DNA of 21,986 nt. Source: a virus. Below the pieces are notes generated by a model. It saw only the letters and a list, made by a program, of their open reading frames with translations. It was not told the origin of the DNA and did not search any database. Positions within the stretch are counted from its first letter, which is position 1, and each line of letters begins with the position of its first letter. The translations under genes were made by a program, and so were the position numbers. This document shows positions 12,707-19,744 of the stretch, one piece after another. The DNA lies in the IMG/VR virus record IMGVR_UViG_3300009079_000147, positions 1-21,986 of that record, one strand, 5' to 3'.

Positions 12707-12736
12707 AAGGGCTCTGTAGTGGAGCCCTTATTCTTT
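12707..12736 (+). terminator. Rho-independent terminator
   Basis: A perfect 8-bp stem AAGGGCTC (12707-12714) with GAGCCCTT (12722-12729) and a 7-nt loop is followed by ATTCTTTT. It lies 12 nt after the stop of the 48-residue gene. Confidence 0.85.
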
Positions 12737-12752
12737 TATAAACTACATCACA

Positions 12753-12902
12753 ATGGGAATATATGTACCAAAGAAGACAGCAGAAGAACATGCTGCTTAT
12801 ATGAGAGCATACAGAGCTAATAACAAAGAACGTATTAAAGCCATTAATAAGAAATGGTGGGCTAACAACAGAGATTTTATTAAACTAAAGAAATCATTAT
12901 GA
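12753..12902 (+). CDS. 49-residue basic protein, HNH-leader-like
   Basis: The pattern YMRAYRANNKERIKAINKKW followed by WANNRDFIKLKK resembles the N-terminal basic repeats of phage HNH endonucleases, such as the ANKELYKERHTEWRKNN stretch of the gene at 18536. No nuclease domain follows. It may be a decayed endonuclease start or a small DNA-binding protein. Its stop overlaps the next start as ATGA. Confidence 0.5.
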   Translation: MGIYVPKKTAEEHAAYMRAYRANNKERIKAINKKWWANNRDFIKLKKSL

Positions 12903-13159
12903 CACAAGAAACACTTGAAGAAGCTAAATATAGAGTTTACAAAGATTATTGGAACGAATACCATACACAACATACAAAATCAAATTTCTTAACAGCTTTT
13001 AAATTAGGTGCTAAATGGCAACAAGAAAGAAGTTATAGTGAGGAAGAATTAAAAGAAGCATTTATGGTAGGTCATAATATATGTAGATGTATTACAGATA
13101 ATAGAGATGAAGCTAAAGAATATTTTAGAGAATGGTTTAATATATTTAAAAAGAAGTAA
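12899..13159 (+). CDS. Hypothetical 86-residue protein
   Basis: A helical protein with aromatic-rich N-terminal half YRVYKDYWNEYHTQHTKSNF and the phrase AFKLGAKWQQERSYSEEELKEAF, a pattern common in small phage proteins of unknown role. It has a C-terminal basic tail FNIFKKK. The start is in an ATGA overlap. No catalytic or binding motif is recognised. Confidence 0.65.
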   Translation: MTQETLEEAKYRVYKDYWNEYHTQHTKSNFLTAFKLGAKWQQERSYSEEELKEAFMVGHNICRCITDNRDEAKEYFREWFNIFKKK

Positions 13160-13162
13160 AAT

Positions 13163-13366
13163 ATGTATAAAGCAATTGAAAATAAAAAATATTACTTAGC
13201 AGTTGAAACTTTCAGAAAACAACGTAAATCACTTAGCAAAGTTTATATTAGTGGAATTAGGATATGGGATTCTGATGATTCAAAAACATACTCTATAGTA
13301 ATATATACTTTTAGAATTATGTTTTCAATTAAAAAAGAATGTGGAGAAGTTTGTGGAACAATTTAA
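13163..13366 (+). CDS. Hypothetical 67-residue protein
   Basis: A basic, strand-rich small protein (KKYYLAVETFRKQRKSLSKV; TYSIVIYTFRIMFSIKK) ending KECGEVCGTI. It lies 3 nt after the previous stop and 6 nt before the next start, so it is part of the same operon. No family is recognised and no membrane segment is certain. Confidence 0.55.
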   Translation: MYKAIENKKYYLAVETFRKQRKSLSKVYISGIRIWDSDDSKTYSIVIYTFRIMFSIKKECGEVCGTI

Positions 13367-13372
13367 AAAGAA

Positions 13373-13615
13373 ATGAAAGAAATAGAAACAGAAGTAAATG
13401 TATATGATGTACGTTTAGATGTACATGGGTATTACTCTCCACCAGAACCAATGGTTATGTATTATCCAGATGGATCTGGTTATCCAGGATGTTCCGCTGA
13501 GTTTGAAATATCATCAGTTAAGTTAGAAGGAATAGTTATCACTGATTTACTTAGTGATGATGTATACAATGAAATAATAGAGAAAGTATTAGATAACCAA
13601 TTAAATCAAAAATAA
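13373..13615 (+). CDS. Hypothetical 80-residue acidic protein
   Basis: It begins MKEIETEVNVYDVRLDVHGY and has a Pro/Tyr/Gly-rich middle SPPEPMVMYYPDGSGYPGCSAEF, followed by ISSVKLEGIVITDLLSDDVY. A small beta-sheet domain is likely. The stop overlaps the next start by one base (TAATG), which suggests coupled translation. Confidence 0.6.
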   Translation: MKEIETEVNVYDVRLDVHGYYSPPEPMVMYYPDGSGYPGCSAEFEISSVKLEGIVITDLLSDDVYNEIIEKVLDNQLNQK

Positions 13616-13848
13616 TGAAAATAATTAACGGAAGATGGGTTGATGATAATGAACAACCTATAGATCATTTTAACATAACAGACTTCTTAGAAATAGGAGA
13701 GAATGTAAAGAAGATGTATGGAGAAGATATAACATATAGTAGAATCAATCTTGTTTCTGCTATCAAATCTCTTACACCACAACAAGAAGACTCTCTTGCT
13801 TATATATTAAGTCAAGATGGATTAATGGCAAAACTAGCTGGATATTAA
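13615..13848 (+). CDS. Hypothetical 77-residue protein
   Basis: It begins MKIINGRWVDDNEQPIDHFN and continues with helices ITDFLEIGENVKKMYGED and VSAIKSLTPQQEDSLAYILS, ending MAKLAGY. The N-terminal strand-turn followed by helices is a small mixed fold. It is translationally coupled to the gene before. The function is unknown. Confidence 0.6.
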   Translation: MKIINGRWVDDNEQPIDHFNITDFLEIGENVKKMYGEDITYSRINLVSAIKSLTPQQEDSLAYILSQDGLMAKLAGY

Positions 13849-13867
13849 CTTAAAACCCCCTAATAAC

Positions 13868-14161
13868 ATGGAAGAGATTTACATAGATGGTATACATGAG
13901 TATGACTATCTAAAAACAAACACAGAAGGTTCAATGATACACACATTGTATTATAGTGATCACCTTGAATGGGCTAGTAGTATTGTAGGAACAAAGGCTA
14001 TTGAGCTAATTGATAATGGTAATGGTGTACAGATAAAAGGACTATCATTAGAAGAAGAAGAAAACTATTTAAGAATAGAACAACTTCACATCATTCTAAG
14101 ACTATACAGTCAAGAGTGTACATATGAAATATCACCACAACCAATTAAAACAGGATTCTAA
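13868..14161 (+). CDS. Hypothetical 97-residue acidic protein
   Basis: It begins MEEIYIDGIHEYDYLKTNTE, with a second half containing LSLEEEENYLRIEQLHIILR. Its leader holds AAAACCCCC just before the start (13852-13860), echoing the CCC part of the early leader repeats, so a new transcript or control point may begin here. The stop overlaps the next start by one base. Confidence 0.6.
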   Translation: MEEIYIDGIHEYDYLKTNTEGSMIHTLYYSDHLEWASSIVGTKAIELIDNGNGVQIKGLSLEEEENYLRIEQLHIILRLYSQECTYEISPQPIKTGF

Positions 14162-14613
14162 TGTGGTATACAGGAGAAATAGTATTAAAGAGTTACCTTC
14201 CTTTTACATTAGAGGAGGGTATGCTCTTTGTCAATAGAATATCTGTTGGCATAATGGAACCATATGTAGAACTATGGGCACTAGAAGAAGTTCCTGAAGA
14301 TGCTGATGCATTTATGGCTGCTAGTGGTGCGCCTGTTGAACTATTCATCATAGATGATGATGAAGAACTATTAGCAACTGAAGAAGAACTTGGTTGGTGG
14401 GATGAGGGACAACATACAGATGAACTTAGAGAAATATCATTAGATGATATCAATTACTTATTAAGAGAGTGTGATGGATACATAGATATAGAACTAAGTG
14501 AGAATGATGAAGAACCAGGGCCTATATTATTTGAAGATAGAGTGATATTAAGAGTTCCTGAATCAGATGATGATTGGGATGAAACATTAGATGAACAATT
14601 AGAAGAAGAATGA
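14161..14613 (+). CDS. Extremely acidic protein, possible DNA mimic
   Basis: Of 150 residues about 47 are Asp or Glu against 6 Lys/Arg, net charge near -41. Acidic clusters occur throughout: IDDDEELLATEEELGWWDEG (about 64-81), ELSENDEEPGP and a tail DDDWDETLDEQLEEE. The N-terminal 60 residues have a normal folded pattern (GEIVLKSYLPFTLEEGMLFV). Small acidic phage proteins often imitate DNA to block restriction enzymes, CRISPR effectors or nucleoid proteins; that is the best guess here but rests on charge alone. It is coupled to the gene before and 1 nt from the gene after. Confidence 0.7.
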   Translation: MWYTGEIVLKSYLPFTLEEGMLFVNRISVGIMEPYVELWALEEVPEDADAFMAASGAPVELFIIDDDEELLATEEELGWWDEGQHTDELREISLDDINYLLRECDGYIDIELSENDEEPGPILFEDRVILRVPESDDDWDETLDEQLEEE

Positions 14614-14614
14614 C

Positions 14615-15160
14615 ATGGCTGAAAGAAAGAAAACTTATATAACCTCTAGCAACAAACATGCTGTTAGAGAGTTTTTAATCCAAAGGTTCCAATTTGAATC
14701 AATAGTTGGGTTAGCTGGTCCAGACATCAATGAATATCTAACTTATTTAGAGAGCAAAGGATGTAAAGAATTTGAAATTTATGAGAACAACTCATCAGTA
14801 GCATTAGCACAACTATCTAGAATCAAATCAAAATCAAAGATAGCACTGATATGTGGTGATATTCTTAAAGCAAACCCTAATAAACAAAATGTATTGTTTG
14901 ATCTTGATTTTTGTGCTTCTGTTAGATTCTTAACAGAGCATATAGCTAAGTTCAAGAACAATTTCATTATGACATTCAGTTATAGAATTGGCTTACAAGA
15001 GACAATTGATACATTTTTTAAAGCTAGGAAAGAGAGAGTGATAAGCAGTGTTGATGAATCATCACCTATGCCTCACACAATTTACACAACAAACAACGGA
15101 AACTATTTATTTATCAAGTATTATGACACATCAGCTATGTGTTGTTTTGCTAAAATTTAG
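14615..15160 (+). CDS. Methyltransferase-fold-like protein
   Basis: The 181-residue protein has an order of motifs resembling a class I SAM-dependent methyltransferase: VGLAGPDINEYLTYLESKG (31-49, like motif I), EIYENN (54-59, the acidic end of strand 2), ICGDILK (79-85), LFDLDFC (94-100, like motif IV) and FIMTFSYR (117-124). The glycine loop has only one Gly-Pro and no GxGxG, so SAM binding may be weak or lost. Neighbours are small accessory genes, not a restriction enzyme. It may modify DNA, or be a catalytically dead relative. The fold call is moderate; the reaction is not claimed. Confidence 0.55.
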   Translation: MAERKKTYITSSNKHAVREFLIQRFQFESIVGLAGPDINEYLTYLESKGCKEFEIYENNSSVALAQLSRIKSKSKIALICGDILKANPNKQNVLFDLDFCASVRFLTEHIAKFKNNFIMTFSYRIGLQETIDTFFKARKERVISSVDESSPMPHTIYTTNNGNYLFIKYYDTSAMCCFAKI

Positions 15161-15165
15161 AAACT

Positions 15166-15789
15166 ATGACAGATTTAGAAAAAATTCATAAAATATGGAA
15201 TGCATATGATGAAGTGATGGAACATACATCACTTACTCAAAGCAAGAATATAAATTATCAAATATCTGAAATAACAGACATTGATGAGAAAACAATAAAA
15301 GGATTCTTTAAAGTGGTAGACAGTGCAGCACAATTTATTAATGATAGATTGTATAGAGGCGAAATAACTATTAGTGAAGCATTAGACTTAATGAAAAATA
15401 ACAACAATGAATTAAAACCTATGGAACAAATAAAAAAAGTAGTTTTTTATACAGAAGAACAAACAGAGGAAATGATATCCATCTTAAAAAGTGGAAAAAT
15501 AAACGTAAATGAATTAAGTAGACAACTAGCTGTTAAATATGGTAAGACTATATTTTCTCTTAGATTTAAACTATATGATCTAAAGAAAAAGTTAAATCTT
15601 ACTAAGGGTAGACAATTAGATAAAGTAAGAGTGGGTAAAGTGATTAACAATATTCAACCATTAAACTTTGAACCTAATATAGAGCAAAAACCTGCAGAGA
15701 TAGGAATAGAAGTACCACATGGTATGACATTCGAGGGTAAGCCTAAGAAGATTATGTTACACTCTGATCACTTCAGAATATATTTCTAA
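15166..15789 (+). CDS. HTH-containing protein, function unknown
   Basis: In this 207-residue protein, residues about 92-133 (FYTEEQTEEMISILKSGK then NVNELSRQLAVKYGKTIFSL) look like a helix-turn-helix of Myb/SANT or resolvase type, followed by a basic region KLYDLKKKLNLTKGRQLDKV. The N-terminal 80 residues are helical. The C-terminus (EVPHGMTFEGKPKKIMLHSD) is a compact strand segment. It is probably DNA-binding, and a transcription or replication accessory role is likely but unproven. It follows the methyltransferase-like gene by 5 nt. Confidence 0.6.
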   Translation: MTDLEKIHKIWNAYDEVMEHTSLTQSKNINYQISEITDIDEKTIKGFFKVVDSAAQFINDRLYRGEITISEALDLMKNNNNELKPMEQIKKVVFYTEEQTEEMISILKSGKINVNELSRQLAVKYGKTIFSLRFKLYDLKKKLNLTKGRQLDKVRVGKVINNIQPLNFEPNIEQKPAEIGIEVPHGMTFEGKPKKIMLHSDHFRIYF

Positions 15790-15790
15790 T

Positions 15791-16042
15791 ATGCAATTAA
15801 TATTTTCAGAGAAATATACAAAAGAAAGAAGAATAGCTGAATTAATAACAAAGAAGCTAAAAAAGACAGCTGCTACATTAAAATCAAATGATCCAACTCA
15901 CAAGAATGGTGTTAAATACATGATATCAAGAAAAGTGTATGATGATATTATAACAGTTGAGCTTAGTAAAAAAAAATTATCAACTGATACAATGATGATT
16001 GTTGTAGAGTTTATTAATTGTAAACTTAAACCAATTAAATAA
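15791..16042 (+). CDS. Hypothetical 83-residue basic protein
   Basis: It begins MQLIFSEKYTKERRIAELIT and is strongly basic (KKLKKTAATLKSNDPTHKNG; LSKKKLSTD), with strands TVELSKK and MMIVVEFINCKL near the end. Charge suggests nucleic-acid binding. It starts 1 nt after the previous stop. No family is recognised. Confidence 0.55.
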   Translation: MQLIFSEKYTKERRIAELITKKLKKTAATLKSNDPTHKNGVKYMISRKVYDDIITVELSKKKLSTDTMMIVVEFINCKLKPIK

Positions 16043-16052
16043 CATTTTTGCT

Positions 16053-16060
16053 TATCTTTG
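16053..16060 (+). promoter_or_regulatory. -7 box, probable leaderless promoter
   Basis: TATCTTTG matches TAnnTTTG, and the ATG of the next gene begins only 6 nt beyond it, at the expected transcription start. If used, the mRNA would be leaderless. No -33 TTG is found at a normal distance, so the call is moderate. It would drive the membrane protein and the DNA polymerase behind it. Confidence 0.45.
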
Positions 16061-16066
16061 TAGGCT

Positions 16067-16261
16067 ATGAAATTTATAAATTATTTAGTTAGATGGATAT
16101 CAAATAATCTTGCTATGCCCTTCTGGGTAGTAGGACATATCCATCTTTCTATTAATATATATGAAGACATAGCAGAAATATTAGCATCATTTGGTATGAA
16201 TATTATTGTAGCTATAGGATTTTGGTTAGATTGGAAAGATCATAAAAAAACAAAACTATGA
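16067..16261 (+). CDS. Small membrane protein upstream of polymerase
   Basis: The 64-residue protein has a hydrophobic stretch at about 16-32 (AMPFWVVGHIHLSINIY) and a clearer helix at 41-55 (FGMNIIVAIGFWLDW), with a basic tail KDHKKTKL. It overlaps the DNA polymerase start by 4 nt (ATGA), so the two are translated together. It might place replication at the membrane, but this is inference from position. Confidence 0.6.
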   Translation: MKFINYLVRWISNNLAMPFWVVGHIHLSINIYEDIAEILASFGMNIIVAIGFWLDWKDHKKTKL

Positions 16262-18219
16262 AAGAAGTAATTATATATGACATAGAAACAATGCAAGAAC
16301 TGTTTGCTGTTGTTTGTATGGTGCCTGGTAAAGCTGGTAAGAGCTTTCAAGTGTCTAAATGGAAGAATCAACTAGATGCTTTTGTTAGATACACAGAAGC
16401 TAATAACAATGCCTATTGGGTGGGATATAATAATCTACGCTTTGATAGTCAGGTGGTTGAATGGATCTTGAGAAATCATGACAATTGGCATGAGTTAACA
16501 AACCTAGAAATATGTGCTAGAATAGCACAGAAAGCTGCTGATGTGATACATGATGCTAATTATGATGTGTTCCCTGAATACAGAGAGCACGAACTATCAT
16601 TAAAACAACTTGATCTGTTTAAGATACATCACTATGATAATAAGAATCGTATGGTCTCTCTTAAAAGACTGGAGTTTGAAATGGATCTTGAGAACATAGA
16701 AGAGATGCCTATACATCACACTAAAACAGATATGACAAAAGAAGAGGTAGCAATGACTATTGAATATTGTCACAATGATGTTGATGCTACGTATGAATTC
16801 TATAAGATAACACTTGGTGAGACAGATCATCCCTTATACAAAGGAGATAACAGAATAGAGCTTAGAATGGATATCGAAGAAGAATTTGGTATTCCTTGTC
16901 TAAACTATTCTGATAGTAAGATAGGGGATGAGATGATTAAGAAGTATTATTGTCAAGAGAAAGGAATAAACTATAGAGAGCTCCCTAAGAAGGGATATTT
17001 CAGAAAGAGTATTGATGTTAAGAATTGTATTGCTAGGTATGTTGAGTTTCAAACACCACAGCTTAAGACATTCTTAACTAAGATAAAGAAACTGCAGCTT
17101 GGTCTGCAAGATGATTTCAAAGAGCATATAGATTTCTATGGAAATGTATATTCTTTTATGAAAGGTGGTCTTCACACAGAGAATAGTCCTAAGATATTTG
17201 AAGCTGATGAAGACTATGAGATAATCGATTGGGATGTTAGTTCTTATTACCCAGCAATCATTATCAACAACGGTAAGTTTCCTGCTCATTTAGGGAAAGA
17301 GTTCCTTAGGGGATACAAACAGATGTTTGATAAAAGATTAGAGCTTAAGCCTCTTGCTAAGAGTGATAAGAAGATTAAAGGAATTGTTGGAGCACTTAAA
17401 CTTGCTGTTAACTCTGTATATGGTAAATCATCAGATATGCAAAACTGGATATATGATAGGCAACTCACAATGTTCACCACAATAACTGGTGAACTATCAT
17501 TGATGATGCTTATTGAACAATACGAGTTAAATGATATACATGTGATTTCTGCCAACACAGATGGTGTAACTATCAAGATTAAGAAAGATTTGATTCCTTT
17601 AATGTATGAGATCAACAAAGACTGGATGGACCTAACACAATATGAATTAGAGAGGACTGACTATTCCAAGATTATTTTTAGTACAGTGAATGATTACTTA
17701 GCAATTATGACTAATGGAGAAATTAAGAAAAAAGGTGATTTCCTTACTGATTTTGAATTGCACAAGAACAAGTCAGCTAGAATTGTTCCCATTGCTCTTG
17801 AGCGTTATTTTGTTTATGGCACTCCTGTGGATGTTACAATTCGTTCTCACAAAGATCTGTATGATTTTTGTTTAAGACAGAAAGCAACTAGAAGCTTTCA
17901 TTATGAAGGAACGAATAGAACTACAGGAGAAACTACTGTGTACAACAAGTTGATACGTTACTATGTATCAAACGATGGTGATAAGATATTTAAGGTGAAG
18001 AATCCTGAATGTCAAACTAGAGCTGCTGCAATTAGTCAGATAGAAGCAGGCGAATGGGTATGTAAAGTTTGTAATTACTTACCAAAACGCAGTAAAACTG
18101 ATAATGTAAACTATGATTATTACATAGAGAAAGCAAACAGACTAGTCACCAAGATTAACAATGAAGGCAGAAGAATCAAAACAGTGTATATACCTAACCA
18201 ATTAAATTTATTTGAATGA
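16258..18219 (+). CDS. polB: Family B DNA polymerase with proofreading
   Basis: The phage replicative polymerase, 653 residues. Exonuclease motifs: Exo I YDIET (Asp8, Glu10), Exo II YNNLRFD (57-63), Exo III YCHND (Asp174). Polymerase motif A is DWDVSSYYP (Asp326), motif B is KLAVNSVYG (381-389) and motif C is SANTDGV, where the usual D-T-D is N433-T-D435. The second Asp, the essential one in most family B enzymes, is kept. The last residues, NQLNLFE, closely match a bacterial beta-clamp-binding peptide (QLxLF), so the enzyme may use the host sliding clamp. The protein is shorter than T4/RB69-type enzymes, and no terminal-protein-priming insertion is obvious. It is coupled by ATGA to the genes on both sides. 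Confidence 0.93.
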   Translation: MKEVIIYDIETMQELFAVVCMVPGKAGKSFQVSKWKNQLDAFVRYTEANNNAYWVGYNNLRFDSQVVEWILRNHDNWHELTNLEICARIAQKAADVIHDANYDVFPEYREHELSLKQLDLFKIHHYDNKNRMVSLKRLEFEMDLENIEEMPIHHTKTDMTKEEVAMTIEYCHNDVDATYEFYKITLGETDHPLYKGDNRIELRMDIEEEFGIPCLNYSDSKIGDEMIKKYYCQEKGINYRELPKKGYFRKSIDVKNCIARYVEFQTPQLKTFLTKIKKLQLGLQDDFKEHIDFYGNVYSFMKGGLHTENSPKIFEADEDYEIIDWDVSSYYPAIIINNGKFPAHLGKEFLRGYKQMFDKRLELKPLAKSDKKIKGIVGALKLAVNSVYGKSSDMQNWIYDRQLTMFTTITGELSLMMLIEQYELNDIHVISANTDGVTIKIKKDLIPLMYEINKDWMDLTQYELERTDYSKIIFSTVNDYLAIMTNGEIKKKGDFLTDFELHKNKSARIVPIALERYFVYGTPVDVTIRSHKDLYDFCLRQKATRSFHYEGTNRTTGETTVYNKLIRYYVSNDGDKIFKVKNPECQTRAAAISQIEAGEWVCKVCNYLPKRSKTDNVNYDYYIEKANRLVTKINNEGRRIKTVYIPNQLNLFE

Positions 18220-18473
18220 AAAAAACAATCAATCGTACAAACATTACGGATCATCTAATAGAATACCAACTAAAAATGATTGGTAAGACTGTTGATGAGA
18301 TTAAAGAAGATGAGTTGTGGTATAGTAATAATACTATGACAGAAGAACAACATGAGGAATTCAAGCGTTATGCTATTCCATTACTAAAGAAAATATTTAA
18401 GTTTAACAAGAGTAAAGCTGAGTCAACCTTCGGATGGTTTGACCTACAGTTTGGGTTGAAAATTAAATCATAA
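18216..18473 (+). CDS. Hypothetical 85-residue protein after polymerase
   Basis: A helical protein with IEYQLKMIGKTVDEIKEDEL and EQHEEFKRYAIPLLKKIFKF, ending in STFGWFDLQFGLKIKS. Its start overlaps the polymerase stop as ATGA, suggesting stoichiometric production and perhaps a polymerase accessory role. No known domain is recognised. An HNH gene with its own promoter interrupts the operon after it. Confidence 0.65.
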   Translation: MKKTINRTNITDHLIEYQLKMIGKTVDEIKEDELWYSNNTMTEEQHEEFKRYAIPLLKKIFKFNKSKAESTFGWFDLQFGLKIKS

Positions 18474-18481
18474 ATAATTAG

Positions 18482-18509
18482 TTGGTTTGATTATTTTGTT
18501 ATATCTTTG
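18482..18509 (+). promoter_or_regulatory. Bacteroides-type promoter of second HNH gene
   Basis: TTG (18482-18484), a 17-nt spacer and TATCTTTG (18502-18509) fit the Bacteroides -33/-7 pattern, slightly short in spacing. The HNH gene starts 27 nt downstream of the box, as in the other HNH gene. Confidence 0.55.
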
Positions 18510-18535
18510 TTTTTTAATAAACAAAATATAATAGA

Positions 18536-19228
18536 ATGGATTGTACTTGTAATATTTGTGGTTTAACAAAACCATCTACTGAGTTTAGATCACGTAGTAA
18601 ATGTAAAGAATGTAGAAAGAAGTATTTAGCAGAATTTTCTAAAAATCATTATCAAGCAAATAAAGAACTATATAAAGAAAGACATACTGAATGGAGAAAA
18701 AATAATTCAGAAAAATCTAAGGGATATAGTAAAAAATGGATTGAGAAAGATGATAATAAAGAAAAACAATATGCTAAGTCAAAAGAGTATCATACAAAAA
18801 ATAGAAAGATTCTAAGTGAAAAAGAAAAACTTAGAATTCAGAATGATGTAGAGTTTAAAATTAAAAAAAGACTTAGGACTAGATTGTACATAGCTGTTAC
18901 TTCTAAAGGAACAATTAAAACTAAAAAAACTTCAGATTTATTAGGTTGTTCTATTATAGAACTAAAAGAATATCTAGAATCTAAGTTTATTCCTACAATG
19001 ACTTGGGAGAATTATGGTAAGTATTGGCACATTGATCACATTATTCCTTGTTCTTCTTTTAATCTTATTGATGAAGAAGAACAGAAAAAATGTTTTCACT
19101 ATACTAATTTACAGCCACTGTTTGCATTTACACAGATTATAGAAGGTGTTGAATATATAGGGAACATTAATAAAAGTGATAAGATTCTTCTTATCAATGA
19201 AAATGGTGAGCAATATTTGATAAATTAA
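18536..19228 (+). CDS. HNH homing endonuclease, classical type
   Basis: In this 230-residue protein, CTCNIC (3-8) with CKECRKKY (about 22-29) forms an N-terminal zinc finger. A basic helical region with repeated YxxxNxxxYKxR-like units (residues 34-100) probably tracks DNA. The catalytic ββα-metal core is WHIDHIIPCSSFNL, with DH at the active site, then KKCFHYTNLQPLFA with the conserved Asn. After NLQPL the usual short link to the last Asn-Lys is lengthened (FAFTQIIEGVEYIGNINKSD), an insertion of about 9-10 residues that may affect activity. It sits inside the replication operon between polymerase and helicase genes and carries its own promoter, like a mobile intruder. Confidence 0.88.
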   Translation: MDCTCNICGLTKPSTEFRSRSKCKECRKKYLAEFSKNHYQANKELYKERHTEWRKNNSEKSKGYSKKWIEKDDNKEKQYAKSKEYHTKNRKILSEKEKLRIQNDVEFKIKKRLRTRLYIAVTSKGTIKTKKTSDLLGCSIIELKEYLESKFIPTMTWENYGKYWHIDHIIPCSSFNLIDEEEQKKCFHYTNLQPLFAFTQIIEGVEYIGNINKSDKILLINENGEQYLIN

Positions 19229-19268
19229 AAAAGAAATTAAAAATCATTAACAATTAAAGAAAGAAAAC

Positions 19269-19532
19269 ATGGAAACAAATTCAGTTATTATTATTACAGG
19301 AGTGGTTGCTGTTGCTACAGCAATAATTTTAAGTCTATTCAAATCATCTAGAGACTTAACAGTTACAATTAAAATGGAGAATGATGAGGATTATCCAATC
19401 AAAAGTGATGATGTAGTAGAGCTAGAAGTTAAGCCAAAGAGAAAATACACAAAGAGAACTCCTAAGGCTAACGTTATCAAAACTACAACAGGTGCTAAGA
19501 AGCAAGTTGGAAGACCTAGAAAAGCTAAATAA
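19269..19532 (+). CDS. Membrane-anchored AT-hook protein
   Basis: The 87-residue protein has an N-terminal membrane helix, residues 6-24 (VIIITGVVAVATAIILSLF). An acidic linker (ENDEDYPIKSDDVVELE) follows. The C-terminal third is highly basic, with KPKRKYTKRTPK (55-66) and a canonical AT-hook core GRPRK inside KKQVGRPRKAK (77-87). AT-hooks bind the minor groove of AT-rich DNA, which suits this genome. The layout suggests a protein that tethers phage DNA to the inner membrane, perhaps organising replication or injection. It lies just upstream of the helicase loader and helicase genes. Confidence 0.75.
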   Translation: METNSVIIITGVVAVATAIILSLFKSSRDLTVTIKMENDEDYPIKSDDVVELEVKPKRKYTKRTPKANVIKTTTGAKKQVGRPRKAK

Positions 19533-19534
19533 TT

Positions 19535-19744
19535 ATGGACTGGCTGTTACAAGATTGGGAATACACCAATGATGAAATCTATGCTGTTGAAAGACAAAAA
19601 GAGATTGAGGCAGCATGGCATAAATGGGAAGATGAACAGGAGAATAAGAAAAGAAAACCTGCAGTAATTAAAATAGTAAAACATGAAATTAACAATAAGC
19701 CCTCAACAATACGAGGAGCTCATCAAAAGAGGACACAACCTTGA
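19535..19744 (+). CDS. Hypothetical 69-residue charged protein
   Basis: The protein is rich in Trp in its first half (MDWLLQDWEYTNDEIYAVER; AAWHKWEDEQEN) and basic at its end (KKRKPAVIKIVKHEI and onward). Its last 62 nt overlap the start of the next gene in another frame. It may be a small partner of the helicase loader; no family is recognised. Confidence is reduced by the long overlap. Confidence 0.55.
   Translation: MDWLLQDWEYTNDEIYAVERQKEIEAAWHKWEDEQENKKRKPAVIKIVKHEINNKPSTIRGAHQKRTQP

Noticed and set aside
14193-14453. Minus-strand open frame of 86 residues
   Set aside because: It is the complement of Asp/Glu codons of the acidic gene, producing a poly-Ser artefact.
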